Assembly (NCBI GenBank): GCA_023459215.1
Contig: JAEWVF010000111.1
Coordinates: 1-64,000, forward strand
Reading direction: 5' to 3'
Length of the DNA stretch: 64,000 nt
From: Chloroflexota bacterium
GTDB lineage: Bacteria > Chloroflexota > Anaerolineae > Anaerolineales > Villigracilaceae
The notes under the pieces: model-generated
The model's database searches: none
What the model saw: only the letters and a program-made list of their open reading frames with translations
Told to the model about the DNA's origin: nothing
Made by a program: the position numbers and the translations under genes
In this document: in pieces, positions 47,598 through 55,662 of the stretch
Layout: each line of letters opens with the position of its first letter
Numbering within the stretch: the first letter of the stretch is position 1

Positions 47598-47840
47598 TCA
47601 CCAGATTTCGTTGCCGACCGCATCGCCGCTATCTGTCTCGCGGTGAATGTTCTCGGTGTTGATGCCTGCCACTAACTTGTCAAGCGTCCAGGCGGGGGAG
47701 GCGATTGGTTTGATGACAATCTGCCCATCCACCAGCGAGACTTCGACGAGCGAATCATTTTCCAACTGCGCATCGAGCGCAAATGCCTTGGGAATTCTCA
47801 GGGCCAGGCTGTTGCCCCATTTTTGAACTTTTGTGAGCAT
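47598..47840 (-). CDS. mazE: MazE-type antitoxin (AbrB fold)
   Basis: This 80-residue protein begins MLTKVQKWGNSLALRIPKAF, the SpoVT/AbrB DNA-binding domain of MazE. It has a disordered acidic C-terminus that would wrap around MazF. AAGGAG lies 7 bases upstream of the ATG. The gene precedes mazF by 4 bases, the usual antitoxin-first order. A GTATCT/AGATAC palindrome just upstream is a likely autoregulatory site. Confidence 0.92.
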   Translation of the reverse strand: MLTKVQKWGNSLALRIPKAFALDAQLENDSLVEVSLVDGQIVIKPIASPAWTLDKLVAGINTENIHRETDSGDAVGNEIW

Positions 47841-47854
47841 AAGGGAACTCCTTT

Positions 47855-47873
47855 GTATCTACAATAAAGATAC
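47855..47873. promoter_or_regulatory. Candidate MazE operator
   Basis: GTATCT and AGATAC form 6-bp arms around a 7-base spacer, 14 bases upstream of the mazE ATG. Confidence 0.5.
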
Positions 47874-47930
47874 ACCCTTTTGCGCGATTAATCAAGTATT
47901 TTTTTTTCTGCATTTTCACTTTTTGCTCTT

Positions 47931-49499
47931 TCACGCTTCGCCGGGTTTGGGCGGGTAGCCGGTGATTTCGCGGATTTCTTCGTAGAGCGGTTGCAGTCTT
48001 TTGTACATTTTGCTGTAAACACGCCGGTAAAGCTCGTCGTAAATGTGCTGGCGCTGCAGGTCGGGGCTGAAAACCTGGGAAACGTGGGTCATCTCGCGGA
48101 TGGCGGTATCAAAATCCGGGTGCAGCTTGAGTCCGACAGCGGCGTCGATGGCCGCGCCCAGCCCGGAGGTTTCGTAGATGTGCGGGCGCGCAGCCGGCAG
48201 TCCGAAAACATCCGCAGTGAGCTGCATGGCCGCATCGCTTTGCGAACCGCCGCCCGAAACGCGCAGTTCGGTGATCGGGATGCCGGAGCGTTTCTCGGTG
48301 CGTTCCTTGCCCTCGCGCAGGGCGTAAGCCAGGCCTTCGAGGATGGCGCGATAGAGATGGGCGCGGGTATGCACATCGCCAAAGCCGATTATCGCGCCCT
48401 TGGCCTCCGGGCCAGGCACTTTCAGCCCCGGCGACCAGTAGGGTTGCAGCATCAGGCCCATCGAACCGGGACGAACGGCGTTGACCAGCTCGTCGAACAG
48501 GGCTTCGGCCTCGATGCCGCGCTCGGCGGCAATTTGCTGCTCGTGCAGGCCGAATTCGCTCTTGAACCACGAAACCATCCAGTAGCCGCGGTAGATTTGC
48601 ACCTCCAGGCTGTACGCACCCGGCACCGCAGACGGGTAGGGCGGGATGAGCGGGATGGCCTCAACGTAGCGCCGGTGGGTGGTGTTGATCGTGGCGGTCG
48701 TCCCATAGCTCAGGCAGCCGACGTGCGGTTCGAGACAACCCGCGCCGATGACTTCGCAGGCTTTGTCGGCGGCGGCAGCGATAACCGGCAGGCCGACCGG
48801 GATGCCGGTCGCGGCGGCGGCCTCGGGGCTGATTTGTCCGAGCTGCCCGGCGGGCGGCACCAGCTCCGGCAGCCAGTCCAGGTCGACGGGCACGGCCTGG
48901 CGCTTCCAGTCCCATTTGCCGGACCAGTTCAGGTTTTTGTAATCGAAGGGGATATAGGCCACCTGTGACCCGACCGAGTCTCTGAATTGGCCGGTCAGGC
49001 GGTAGGTCAGGTAGCCCGAAAGGAGCAGATATTTGTGGGTTTTGGCCCAGATTTCGGGCTGCTGGGTGCGGATCCAGTTGGCCTCCGCTTCCGATTGCAG
49101 GTAGGCGACGGTCTCGCTCATGCCCGAAAGCGCGAACGCCAACCCCCACAGCCCGCCGACCGGTTTCAGTCCGCTGGTGCGGCGCTGGTCCGGCCAGACG
49201 ATGGCCGGTCGCAGCGGCTTGCCGTTTTTGTCCAGGTTGATCAGGGTCGAGCGTTGGGTGGTCAGGGCCACCCCGGCGATGGCGTCTTTTTCAACGCCTT
49301 TTTTCCATAAACCCTGGCAAGCCTCGCACAATGTTTCCCAGAAGTATCGCGGGTCCTGTTCGGCCCAGCCCGGCTGCGGCGTGGTGTAGGGCTGGATCGA
49401 GACGCGCTGTTTGGCGAGCAGGTTGCCGCGCAGGTCAAAGGTCAGCGCGCGCACCGATTGGGTTCCGTAGTCAATGGCCAACAGGATGTCGCGGGGCAT
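47931..49499 (-). CDS. FGGY-family carbohydrate kinase
   Basis: This 522-residue protein is an FGGY kinase: DILLAIDYGTQSVRALTFD is the phosphate-binding start, VALTTQRSTLINLD the substrate region, and AAADKACEVIGAG holds the expected catalytic aspartate. RVSGGGSQSDAAMQLTADVFG is the ATP site. GGAG lies 6 bases upstream of ATG 49499. The substrate is not evident. The neighbours (GlpD-like, alkyl-DHAP-synthase-like, FadR) suggest glycerol, dihydroxyacetone or another polyol, but it is not a typical GlpK by motif. Confidence 0.8.
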   Translation of the reverse strand: MPRDILLAIDYGTQSVRALTFDLRGNLLAKQRVSIQPYTTPQPGWAEQDPRYFWETLCEACQGLWKKGVEKDAIAGVALTTQRSTLINLDKNGKPLRPAIVWPDQRRTSGLKPVGGLWGLAFALSGMSETVAYLQSEAEANWIRTQQPEIWAKTHKYLLLSGYLTYRLTGQFRDSVGSQVAYIPFDYKNLNWSGKWDWKRQAVPVDLDWLPELVPPAGQLGQISPEAAAATGIPVGLPVIAAAADKACEVIGAGCLEPHVGCLSYGTTATINTTHRRYVEAIPLIPPYPSAVPGAYSLEVQIYRGYWMVSWFKSEFGLHEQQIAAERGIEAEALFDELVNAVRPGSMGLMLQPYWSPGLKVPGPEAKGAIIGFGDVHTRAHLYRAILEGLAYALREGKERTEKRSGIPITELRVSGGGSQSDAAMQLTADVFGLPAARPHIYETSGLGAAIDAAVGLKLHPDFDTAIREMTHVSQVFSPDLQRQHIYDELYRRVYSKMYKRLQPLYEEIREITGYPPKPGEA

Positions 49500-49538
49500 G
49501 GCACACTCCAAAGGGGGATGTTAGAACTCTTGGATAAA

Positions 49539-49591
49539 TCCTGAGCGGAGCATCCTTCAACGATAAACTACGCTCGGCCCTGCGCTCAGGA
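49539..49591. repeat. Inverted repeat upstream of the FGGY kinase
   Basis: TCCTGAGCG (49539-49547) faces CGCTCAGGA (49583-49591) in the 155-base gap between the GlpD-like and FGGY genes. It looks like a dispersed palindromic repeat; no other copy was found in this window. Confidence 0.45.
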
Positions 49592-49654
49592 CATGATGCT
49601 TTGATGGTAAACAGTGCAGTCGCAGGACATTTACAGACCGGTTATTCGATTTCG

Positions 49655-51406
49655 TTATTCATCCGACTGCGATTTGCGCCGCCACAGCCAAAAGACTGCC
49701 GCGCCGATGGCTGCGCCCAGGGTTGCAAAAATACCCAATAGCAGATTGCGCTTCTTGAGCCATTCCCGGTAAGCGGCCTGACGGCGCAGGCGGGTTTCGG
49801 CCAGTTCCTGCCTCCAATCCGGGATGGACTCGCGCGCCGGTAAATTGTAGCACGTTCGCGCCAACTCAAGGTAGGCGTCCTGCTCGTTTTTCCAGCGCGG
49901 ATCGTCCCAGCCCAGTTCTGCCTGGCAAATCTCACGGACGCGTGCCAGCAGTTCCGCCCCGCCGTTGGGTAGCAGCAGGCCAATCCGCACCCGGCGCAGC
50001 AACAGGTCTTCGAGATGGATAACCGCCTCGGCGCGGGCCGCCCAACGCAGTTCGGCCCACAGCGTGTGTGTGCCGGGGATGCGGGTCAGTTCGCCTGCCT
50101 GAGCCGCTTCGGCCACTTTGGGCGCATCCGCCCCGTAGCGGCCCAGCAATCGCCGCCAGTCGGCCTGTTCCAGGGCGATGCCTTCCGGCAGCGGCAGGTC
50201 GATTTTGTTCAGCGCTGGCAGGTCGCCGGGCAGGTCGGGCATTTCGGGCAGACGTTGGCGCGCCGTCTTGAGCGCATCGCGCGCGATCAGGCGGAAGGTG
50301 GTTAGCTTGCCGCCGGTTACGGTCAGCAGGCCGTTTTCCTGCCAGACAACGTGCTCGCGCGATTCCTTCGACGGGTCGGCCTGGCCGGTGCCGATGACCG
50401 GCCGCACCCCGGCATAGGTCGAGAGCACATCCTCCAGACTCAGGTGCAGGGAGGGGAATTCGGCTTCGACAGCAGCCATCAGGTAGGCCACTTCCTCGCC
50501 GCTGATGCCTGGTTCGCGGTTCAGGTCAGCCGCGTAATCCACATCGGTGGTGCCGACCAGGGTTGCGCCTTCCCAGGGGAAAACGAAAACCGGACGCCGG
50601 TCGATGGGATGCAGGAAGCTGACCGCCTGCGCCGCCGGAAAGCGCCAGGAGGGGAAGATCAGGTGGCTGCCGCGCAGCGGGCGGATGCGCGCCTCGCCGC
50701 CGACTTGTTCGCGCAGCCGGTCGGCCCAGGCCCCGGTGGCGTTGATTACCAGCCGGGCGTTCACTTCACGCTCCTGACCGCTGACCTCGTCATGCAGCAC
50801 TGCGCCGCTGACCTGGCCGTTTGCCTCGCGCAGCAGGGTTTTGGCGCTGACATAATTGAGCGCTGTCCCGCCTTCGGCCACGGCCTCGCCCAGGACGCGC
50901 AAGACCAGGCGCGCGTCGTCGGTCTGGGCGTCGCCGTAGCGGAATCCGCCTTCGAGGTTGTGGTGCGCAACGTGCGGGGCCAACATGCGGAATTCCTGCG
51001 GCGAGTAGTAGCGATGTCCCCAGCGCAGGGCGAGCAGGTCGTAGACGGTCAGCCCGGCCTCGAACGTCCAGCGTCCGGGAAAGTCGCCTTCATGCACCGA
51101 AAGCAGGAAGCCGAGCGGGTCGATCAGGCCGGGGCCTTCGTGCAGGAGTGTTTCGCGTTCGAGCACCGAGGCGCGTGTCAACAGGATGTCACCCTGCTTC
51201 AGGTAGCGCAGCCCGCCGTGGACGAGCTTCGACGAGCGGCTGGAGGTGCCCCAGGCAAAATCGCGCTGTTCCACCAGCAGGGCGGCCAGCCCCAGGCGCA
51301 CCGCCTCGCGCAGGATGCCCGCGCCGGTAATCCCCCCACCGACAATCAGCACATCATAGGCCGGACGCAGTTGTTTGAAACTTGTTCGGGATGTTTTCTT
51401 GGTCAT
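49655..51406 (-). CDS. glpD: GlpD-like FAD glycerol-3-phosphate dehydrogenase with C-terminal membrane anchor
   Basis: This 583-residue protein oxidises glycerol 3-phosphate to DHAP and passes electrons to quinone. The FAD-binding motif is VLIVGGGITGAG (about 19-30), SSRSSKLVHGGLRYLKQGD is the GlpD signature, and FPWEGATLVGTTDVDY lies near residue 275. A GlpA/GlpD C-terminal domain follows from about 390. After it comes an arginine-rich helix and a membrane segment (NLLLGIFATLGAAIGAAVFW) near residue 565, which most GlpD proteins lack. The start MTKKTSRTSFKQLRPAYDVL is the only good candidate. It lies in a leftward group with fadR. Confidence 0.87.
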   Translation of the reverse strand: MTKKTSRTSFKQLRPAYDVLIVGGGITGAGILREAVRLGLAALLVEQRDFAWGTSSRSSKLVHGGLRYLKQGDILLTRASVLERETLLHEGPGLIDPLGFLLSVHEGDFPGRWTFEAGLTVYDLLALRWGHRYYSPQEFRMLAPHVAHHNLEGGFRYGDAQTDDARLVLRVLGEAVAEGGTALNYVSAKTLLREANGQVSGAVLHDEVSGQEREVNARLVINATGAWADRLREQVGGEARIRPLRGSHLIFPSWRFPAAQAVSFLHPIDRRPVFVFPWEGATLVGTTDVDYAADLNREPGISGEEVAYLMAAVEAEFPSLHLSLEDVLSTYAGVRPVIGTGQADPSKESREHVVWQENGLLTVTGGKLTTFRLIARDALKTARQRLPEMPDLPGDLPALNKIDLPLPEGIALEQADWRRLLGRYGADAPKVAEAAQAGELTRIPGTHTLWAELRWAARAEAVIHLEDLLLRRVRIGLLLPNGGAELLARVREICQAELGWDDPRWKNEQDAYLELARTCYNLPARESIPDWRQELAETRLRRQAAYREWLKKRNLLLGIFATLGAAIGAAVFWLWRRKSQSDE

Positions 51407-51523
51407 TTTGCCATCCAGTTTTTTTGCGTAGCTGGTCGAGTAGGCGGCGGGGTTTTCATCCGGATTCCGGTCCGCTCAATCGCCGCCGTATCGAGACCAG
51501 AGATATATTTGTGGATAGAACGA

Positions 51524-53110
51524 TTAAAACAATTTGCCCGGGTTCATCAATCCGTCCGGGTCGAAGGTTTGCGCCAGGCTGCCGAGCGCCTTCATTCCCA
51601 GCGCGCCTTTTTCCGCGGGCAGGTAGGGCGCATGGTCTGTGCCAACGCCGTGCTGGTGGCTGATGGTCGCGCCTCGGGCAACGATCACCTGGCTGGCGGC
51701 GCTTTTCAGCTTTTGCCAGCGCGCCAGGGTCGCTTCGTGAGAGTCTGCCAGGCGGAACAGGTACATCACATAGATGCTGCATCCACTGGCATAAGTGTGC
51801 GACAGGTGGGTGAAAACATGCACGTGTTCGCCCTCCGCCTCCAGCCCGTTGCGCAGGGCCGTTTCGATGGCTGCCAGCGTCTCGGGCACTTTGGCCCAGG
51901 TGGTGGCCGTTTCGAGCGTGTCGATGGCGTAACCTAGTTCCCAGAGCGTGTTGCGCAGGTAGGGTGTTTTGAAGCGGTTCTTGTGCCATTGCTCACCGAA
52001 AATGCGCCCAACATGCACCCCGCCCAGGCGTTCGCAAATGCCCAGCGCGGCGTGGCGCGTGGCGCGCATCAGGTCGGCCTGGCCGACGAATCCGAGCAGC
52101 AGCATGGTTTTTTCATCTTTCAGCCCGCGCAGGCTGAGCAACGATTCGAGCGCGCCAATGGCCGTCTCGTGCCCGGCCAGGGCCAGGGTGGTCGCCGTTT
52201 CGCGCGCCGTTGAGAGCCGCAGCATGCCCAGCGGCAGGTTATTTTGCAGGATTTGACGCACCGCTTCCTGGCCGTGTTCGAAATCGGGGAAGAATACCGC
52301 GTGAAAGGCTTCCACCTGCGGCAGCGGGCTGACCCGGACTGTGGCCTGGGTCACGAACCCGAAGCGGCCTTCCGAACCGAGAATGGCCTCCCTTAAATCC
52401 GGCCCGGCAGCGGAAGCCGGGAAAGTGGGCAAGTCGAGCACCCCGGCCGGGCTGACAACGCGCCCCCCGGCGAACAGCTTTTCGATGCGCCCGTAGCGCA
52501 GCGACTGCTGGCCGCTCGAGCGGGTCACGATCCAGCCGCCGAGGGTCGAGTATTCGAAGGATTGCGGGTAATGGCCGAGGGTCAATCCGTGGGCGCGCAG
52601 TTGCGCTTCCAGGTCGGGGCCGGCCACGCCCGCGCCAAACGTCGCCAGCATCGATTTTTTGTCCAGTTGCAGCAGGCGGTTCATGCGCCCCAAAGCCACC
52701 GTCAGGGTCGGCTGGCCGGGCTGGACTCCAAGATGGCCGACCACGCTTGTCCCGCCCCCGTAGGGAATCAGCTTGGCCCCGGAGTTTTTCGCGTAAGCAA
52801 TCAATTCGGCGATTTGCTCTTCGTTTTCGGGGAAGGCCACCCCATCGGGGAAGCCGGGAATTGCCCCGGAGCGCAGCGCGACCCAATCGGCGAAGGATTG
52901 CCCGGCGGCGTGCGCCAGGCGGCTTTCGGCGTCACTGCGCACCAGCGGATGGGCGGGCAGGCGCGAGGCCGGGATGCGCGCGAGCGCCTCGGCGCGGGAG
53001 GCTTCGGGTTTCGGGCCGGATGGGCCGACCCAGGCTGCAAGTTTTTTGACGGCGGATGCCGGTACGGGGTAGATGACGCTGTCATCGCCCCAGCCATTCC
53101 AGCGGCGCAT
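51524..53110 (-). CDS. FAD-linked oxidase, alkyl-DHAP synthase-like
   Basis: This 528-residue protein belongs to the VAO/FAD-linked oxidase superfamily and resembles alkyldihydroxyacetonephosphate synthase. The beginning MRRWNGWGDDSVIYPVP, the FAD-binding LIPYGGGTSVVGHLG, the segment EYSTLGGWIVTRSSGQQS, and SHQHGVGTDHAPYL near the C-terminus all fit. Eukaryotic AGPS swaps the acyl chain of acyl-DHAP for an alkyl chain; bacterial relatives are mostly uncharacterised and may be D-lactate or glycolate dehydrogenase-like. AGGAG lies 6 bases upstream of ATG 53110. It follows fadR by 46 bases. Confidence 0.8.
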   Translation of the reverse strand: MRRWNGWGDDSVIYPVPASAVKKLAAWVGPSGPKPEASRAEALARIPASRLPAHPLVRSDAESRLAHAAGQSFADWVALRSGAIPGFPDGVAFPENEEQIAELIAYAKNSGAKLIPYGGGTSVVGHLGVQPGQPTLTVALGRMNRLLQLDKKSMLATFGAGVAGPDLEAQLRAHGLTLGHYPQSFEYSTLGGWIVTRSSGQQSLRYGRIEKLFAGGRVVSPAGVLDLPTFPASAAGPDLREAILGSEGRFGFVTQATVRVSPLPQVEAFHAVFFPDFEHGQEAVRQILQNNLPLGMLRLSTARETATTLALAGHETAIGALESLLSLRGLKDEKTMLLLGFVGQADLMRATRHAALGICERLGGVHVGRIFGEQWHKNRFKTPYLRNTLWELGYAIDTLETATTWAKVPETLAAIETALRNGLEAEGEHVHVFTHLSHTYASGCSIYVMYLFRLADSHEATLARWQKLKSAASQVIVARGATISHQHGVGTDHAPYLPAEKGALGMKALGSLAQTFDPDGLMNPGKLF

Positions 53111-53156
53111 AGGGTTCTCCTTGTTTTCTGGAGTCAGCGACTCCCGTGGTGGGCTA

Positions 53157-53855
53157 TCAAAAATCGGGAGACTTTTCACTCCACAGATCGAAACTTTCGC
53201 GCATGACTTGCCGGGTGACATTTTCAGCGGCGGAGGGGTTTTCCGCTTGCGCGGCGGCCAGCAAGTCGGCGTAGAAACGGCGCGAGTGGGCGCGGGTAAT
53301 CTCTTTCCTGAAGTAGCGCTGCGCCATCTGCTCGTAAAAGCCGCCGAAACCGTTCAGGATCAGGGTGTAGATTGGGTTTTGGCTGGCAAGCGTTAGGGAG
53401 CGATGCAGCGCCCAATCGAAGGCGGCGAAAGCCTCGGCTGAGTCTGCCAGGGTTGCGGCGTTTTCCAGCAAAGCGGCCACCTGTCCCGGTTGGCGTTCGA
53501 CGGCGAGCCGGGCATAGGCCGGTGCCAGCGCCAGCCGCACATCCAGCAGGTTGGGGATGAAATCGGGCGGCAGTTCGGCGCTGAAACGTACCAGGGCGCT
53601 GAGCACGTTCAGCCCACCCTCGCGCCAGTAGTCGTTGACGCGGGTGGCTTTGCCGTGCTGGATGGTGAGCCAGCCATCGCGACCCAGGCGGGCGAGCACC
53701 TCGCGCAGGGCTGGGCGGGCGATGCCAAGCTGGGATGCCAGCTCGCGTTCAGCGGGCAGCAGGCTGCCGGGCGGATACGTTCCGCCGATGATGGCGGTCA
53801 GCAGGGCCTGTTCGGCGTATTCGTACGGACGGGGAGGGGGTGTGAAGGTTGCCAT
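53157..53855 (-). CDS. fadR: FadR-type fatty acid regulator
   Basis: This 232-residue protein is close to E. coli FadR in length and sequence: the GntR winged helix with LPAERELASQLGIARPALRE and GRDGWLTIQHGKATRVN, and the ligand domain with NLLDVRLALAP and ASQNPIYTLILNGFGGFYEQM. FadR binds acyl-CoA and then releases DNA. The DNA-contacting arginines and the histidine of the wing (IQHGK) are kept. I chose ATG 53855; it lies 8 bases after a near-perfect FadR box, and an upstream extension would read through the promoter. It is first in a leftward gene set with FAD oxidase, GlpD and FGGY kinase. Confidence 0.88.
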   Translation of the reverse strand: MATFTPPPRPYEYAEQALLTAIIGGTYPPGSLLPAERELASQLGIARPALREVLARLGRDGWLTIQHGKATRVNDYWREGGLNVLSALVRFSAELPPDFIPNLLDVRLALAPAYARLAVERQPGQVAALLENAATLADSAEAFAAFDWALHRSLTLASQNPIYTLILNGFGGFYEQMAQRYFRKEITRAHSRRFYADLLAAAQAENPSAAENVTRQVMRESFDLWSEKSPDF

Positions 53856-53862
53856 AAGTGGT

Positions 53863-53879
53863 AAGTGGTCAGACCAGTT
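53863..53879. promoter_or_regulatory. FadR operator at the fadR promoter
   Basis: Read leftward the site is AACTGGTCTGACCACTT. Its core TGGTCTGACCA is a perfect match to the TGGTCNGACCA core I recall for E. coli FadR. It covers the predicted start point of the promoter at 53886-53914. Confidence 0.85.
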
Positions 53880-53885
53880 AGGGTA

Positions 53886-53914
53886 ATTATAGGCCGCCTC
53901 GCGCCGCGAGTCAA
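53886..53914 (-). promoter_or_regulatory. Promoter of fadR and probably the downstream genes
   Basis: On the minus strand TTGACT (53914-53909), a 17-base spacer, then a perfect TATAAT (53891-53886). Confidence 0.85.
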
Positions 53915-53934
53915 GCAGGAAAACAGGAATCAAA

Positions 53935-53964
53935 AAACGGCCACCCTGGAGAGAGTGGCCGTTT
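53935..53964 (-). terminator. Terminator of the CBS-domain gene
   Basis: A 10-bp stem (53935-53944 with 53955-53964). Read leftward the right half continues into TTTTTT. Confidence 0.85.
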
Positions 53965-53979
53965 CCGGTTACAGTTTCA

Positions 53980-54417
53980 TCACCCGCCAGCGCGGATGTA
54001 ATGTTCCAGTTGCGAGATGATGAACTCGCGTTCTTCGATGGCGTTGCGCAGTACATCGCCAATCGAGATGACGCCCAGCAGTTGTTCGTTTTCCAACACC
54101 GGTAAGTGGCGGATGCGCTTCTGGGTCATCAGGGCCATGCACTCTTCTATCGGCTGGCTGGCGTTGACGTAGAGCACTTTTTCGGTCATGATCTCGCTAA
54201 CCCTGGCGCTGGCGGTCGTTTTGCCGAGCAGGTCGACCTTACGGACGATGTCACGTTCCGAAATGATCCCGGCGATTTTGCCGTTCTGCATGACCAGCAG
54301 GGCGCCGACGTTATTCTCCGCCATCACCTTGATGGCTTCCAGCACGGTTGCATTGGGTGGCACCGAAACGATAAAATCCTGCCGTTTTGATTTGAGTAAA
54401 TCGCGAGCGATTGCCAT
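53980..54417 (-). CDS. CBS-domain pair protein
   Basis: This 145-residue protein consists of two CBS domains (about 8-65 and 75-130). Conserved pieces are NATVLEAIKVMAENNVGALLV, GIISERDIVRKV, IEECMALMTQKRIRHLPVLE and GVISIGDVLRNAI. CBS pairs bind adenosine nucleotides and act as energy sensors, alone or as partners of other proteins. GGAGG lies 5 bases upstream of ATG 54417; an in-frame ATG 12 bases earlier would place the ribosome site inside the gene. It stands as a single-gene unit with its own terminator. The target is unknown. Confidence 0.92.
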   Translation of the reverse strand: MAIARDLLKSKRQDFIVSVPPNATVLEAIKVMAENNVGALLVMQNGKIAGIISERDIVRKVDLLGKTTASARVSEIMTEKVLYVNASQPIEECMALMTQKRIRHLPVLENEQLLGVISIGDVLRNAIEEREFIISQLEHYIRAGG

Positions 54418-54489
54418 AATTGCCTCCACAGGGGGATTATGGAATCAGTTTACACAGATTGAAAGCGACTGTCAACAATGTGAAAATTC

Positions 54490-55635
54490 TCACGGCGCAA
54501 CGAAGGTCAGTTCGACCGTCATGCCCCAGCGCAGGCGTTCATCCGTCTCGTTCAGTTTGATTTTGACGGTGTAGAGCACGTCGCCGCCCTGGGTGCGGAA
54601 CGATTGGCCGACCTGTTCGACCACGCCGTTCAGCACCAACTCATCGAGCGCATCCGGGCGGATTTCGACGGCCTGGCCTTCGCCAACGTTGACAACTTCC
54701 AGTTCGTTCAGGTCGCTGGTTTCGATCATCCAGGCGCTGAAATCGGCCAGTTGCACGGCGGCATTTTCCGGCCCGACCAGTTGGCCCACGGTCAGGTTGA
54801 CATCGGTGACAGTCCCGGCAAAAGGCGCTTTCAGGTCATAGTTGTCCAGGTTGGATTGGGCCGCCGCAGCCTGGGCTTTGGCGTTTGCCAGACGGGCTTC
54901 AAGCAGGGCTTTTTGGTCTGCATCGAGACCATCGGCGCGCAGGTCATAAACGCGCTTTGCTTCGGCTTCGTTGGCCAGGGCGGCATCCAGCGCTGCGCGG
55001 ACGATATCGCGTTCCTGGACGATTTCTTCGCGGATGCGCAGGGCTTCGTTGTAATCTTCCTGGGCTGCTTCGAGGTCATCTTCGGCGGTTTCGCGGCGGG
55101 TGTTGTCCTCGTTCAGATCTTTGTACTTGTCGAATTCTTCCTGGGCGTCATCGAGCGCATCTTTTTTGTCTTTGACTTCAGCGTCGGCATCTTCGATTTC
55201 ATCTTTGATGGCGCTCAAGTCGATGTCTTCCCATTCGCGTTCGATTTCGGCGCGGGCTACCTGGGTTTTCAGGTAGGCATCCCAGGCCTGGGCGCGCGAA
55301 AGACCTTCAGCGCGGACGAATTCATCGTAAGCCTGTTGGGCGCCGGTCAGTTCGAGATTGGCGGCGGCCAGGCTGGCTTCGGCGGACTCACGATCCGAAA
55401 GCCGCGCCAGCACATCCCCCTGTTCGACCGTCTGGCCTTCGCTGACCAGGATTTCTTCGACGGTGCCGCGAACGGCAAAGGTAAGCACGACATCTGCCGC
55501 GGGGACAATCCGTCCTTCGGCGATGACCGTCTCATCGGCGATAGCTGGCGCTTCGACGGTGGGGGTGGCCTGTGCGCCGCAAGCGGTCAGGGCCAGGGAA
55601 AGCAAAACGAGCAGGGAGAAGAATATTTTTTTCAT
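54490..55635 (-). CDS. HlyD/MacA-type adaptor lipoprotein
   Basis: This 381-residue lipoprotein (LALTACGA signal) has the membrane-fusion-protein layout. A split lipoyl domain (GTVEEILVSEGQTVEQGDVLARL and APFAGTVTDVNLTVGQLVGPE, each quoted in part), a long coiled coil (about 90-255, with IKDEIEDADAEVKDKKDALD) and a beta-barrel C-terminus are visible. In MacAB-like systems the adaptor couples the permease to export or signalling. It is the last gene of the leftward export operon, 27 bases after the permease gene. Confidence 0.88.
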   Translation of the reverse strand: MKKIFFSLLVLLSLALTACGAQATPTVEAPAIADETVIAEGRIVPAADVVLTFAVRGTVEEILVSEGQTVEQGDVLARLSDRESAEASLAAANLELTGAQQAYDEFVRAEGLSRAQAWDAYLKTQVARAEIEREWEDIDLSAIKDEIEDADAEVKDKKDALDDAQEEFDKYKDLNEDNTRRETAEDDLEAAQEDYNEALRIREEIVQERDIVRAALDAALANEAEAKRVYDLRADGLDADQKALLEARLANAKAQAAAAQSNLDNYDLKAPFAGTVTDVNLTVGQLVGPENAAVQLADFSAWMIETSDLNELEVVNVGEGQAVEIRPDALDELVLNGVVEQVGQSFRTQGGDVLYTVKIKLNETDERLRWGMTVELTFVAP

Positions 55636-55662
55636 AACGTTCCTTTCAATCTGGAAATAATT

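Noticed and set aside
50351..51937. A 528-codon open frame on the plus strand opposite the GlpD-like gene
   Set aside because: It is antisense to a gene with intact FAD and GlpD motifs and crosses the gap to the next gene. It has no ribosome site or recognisable domain.
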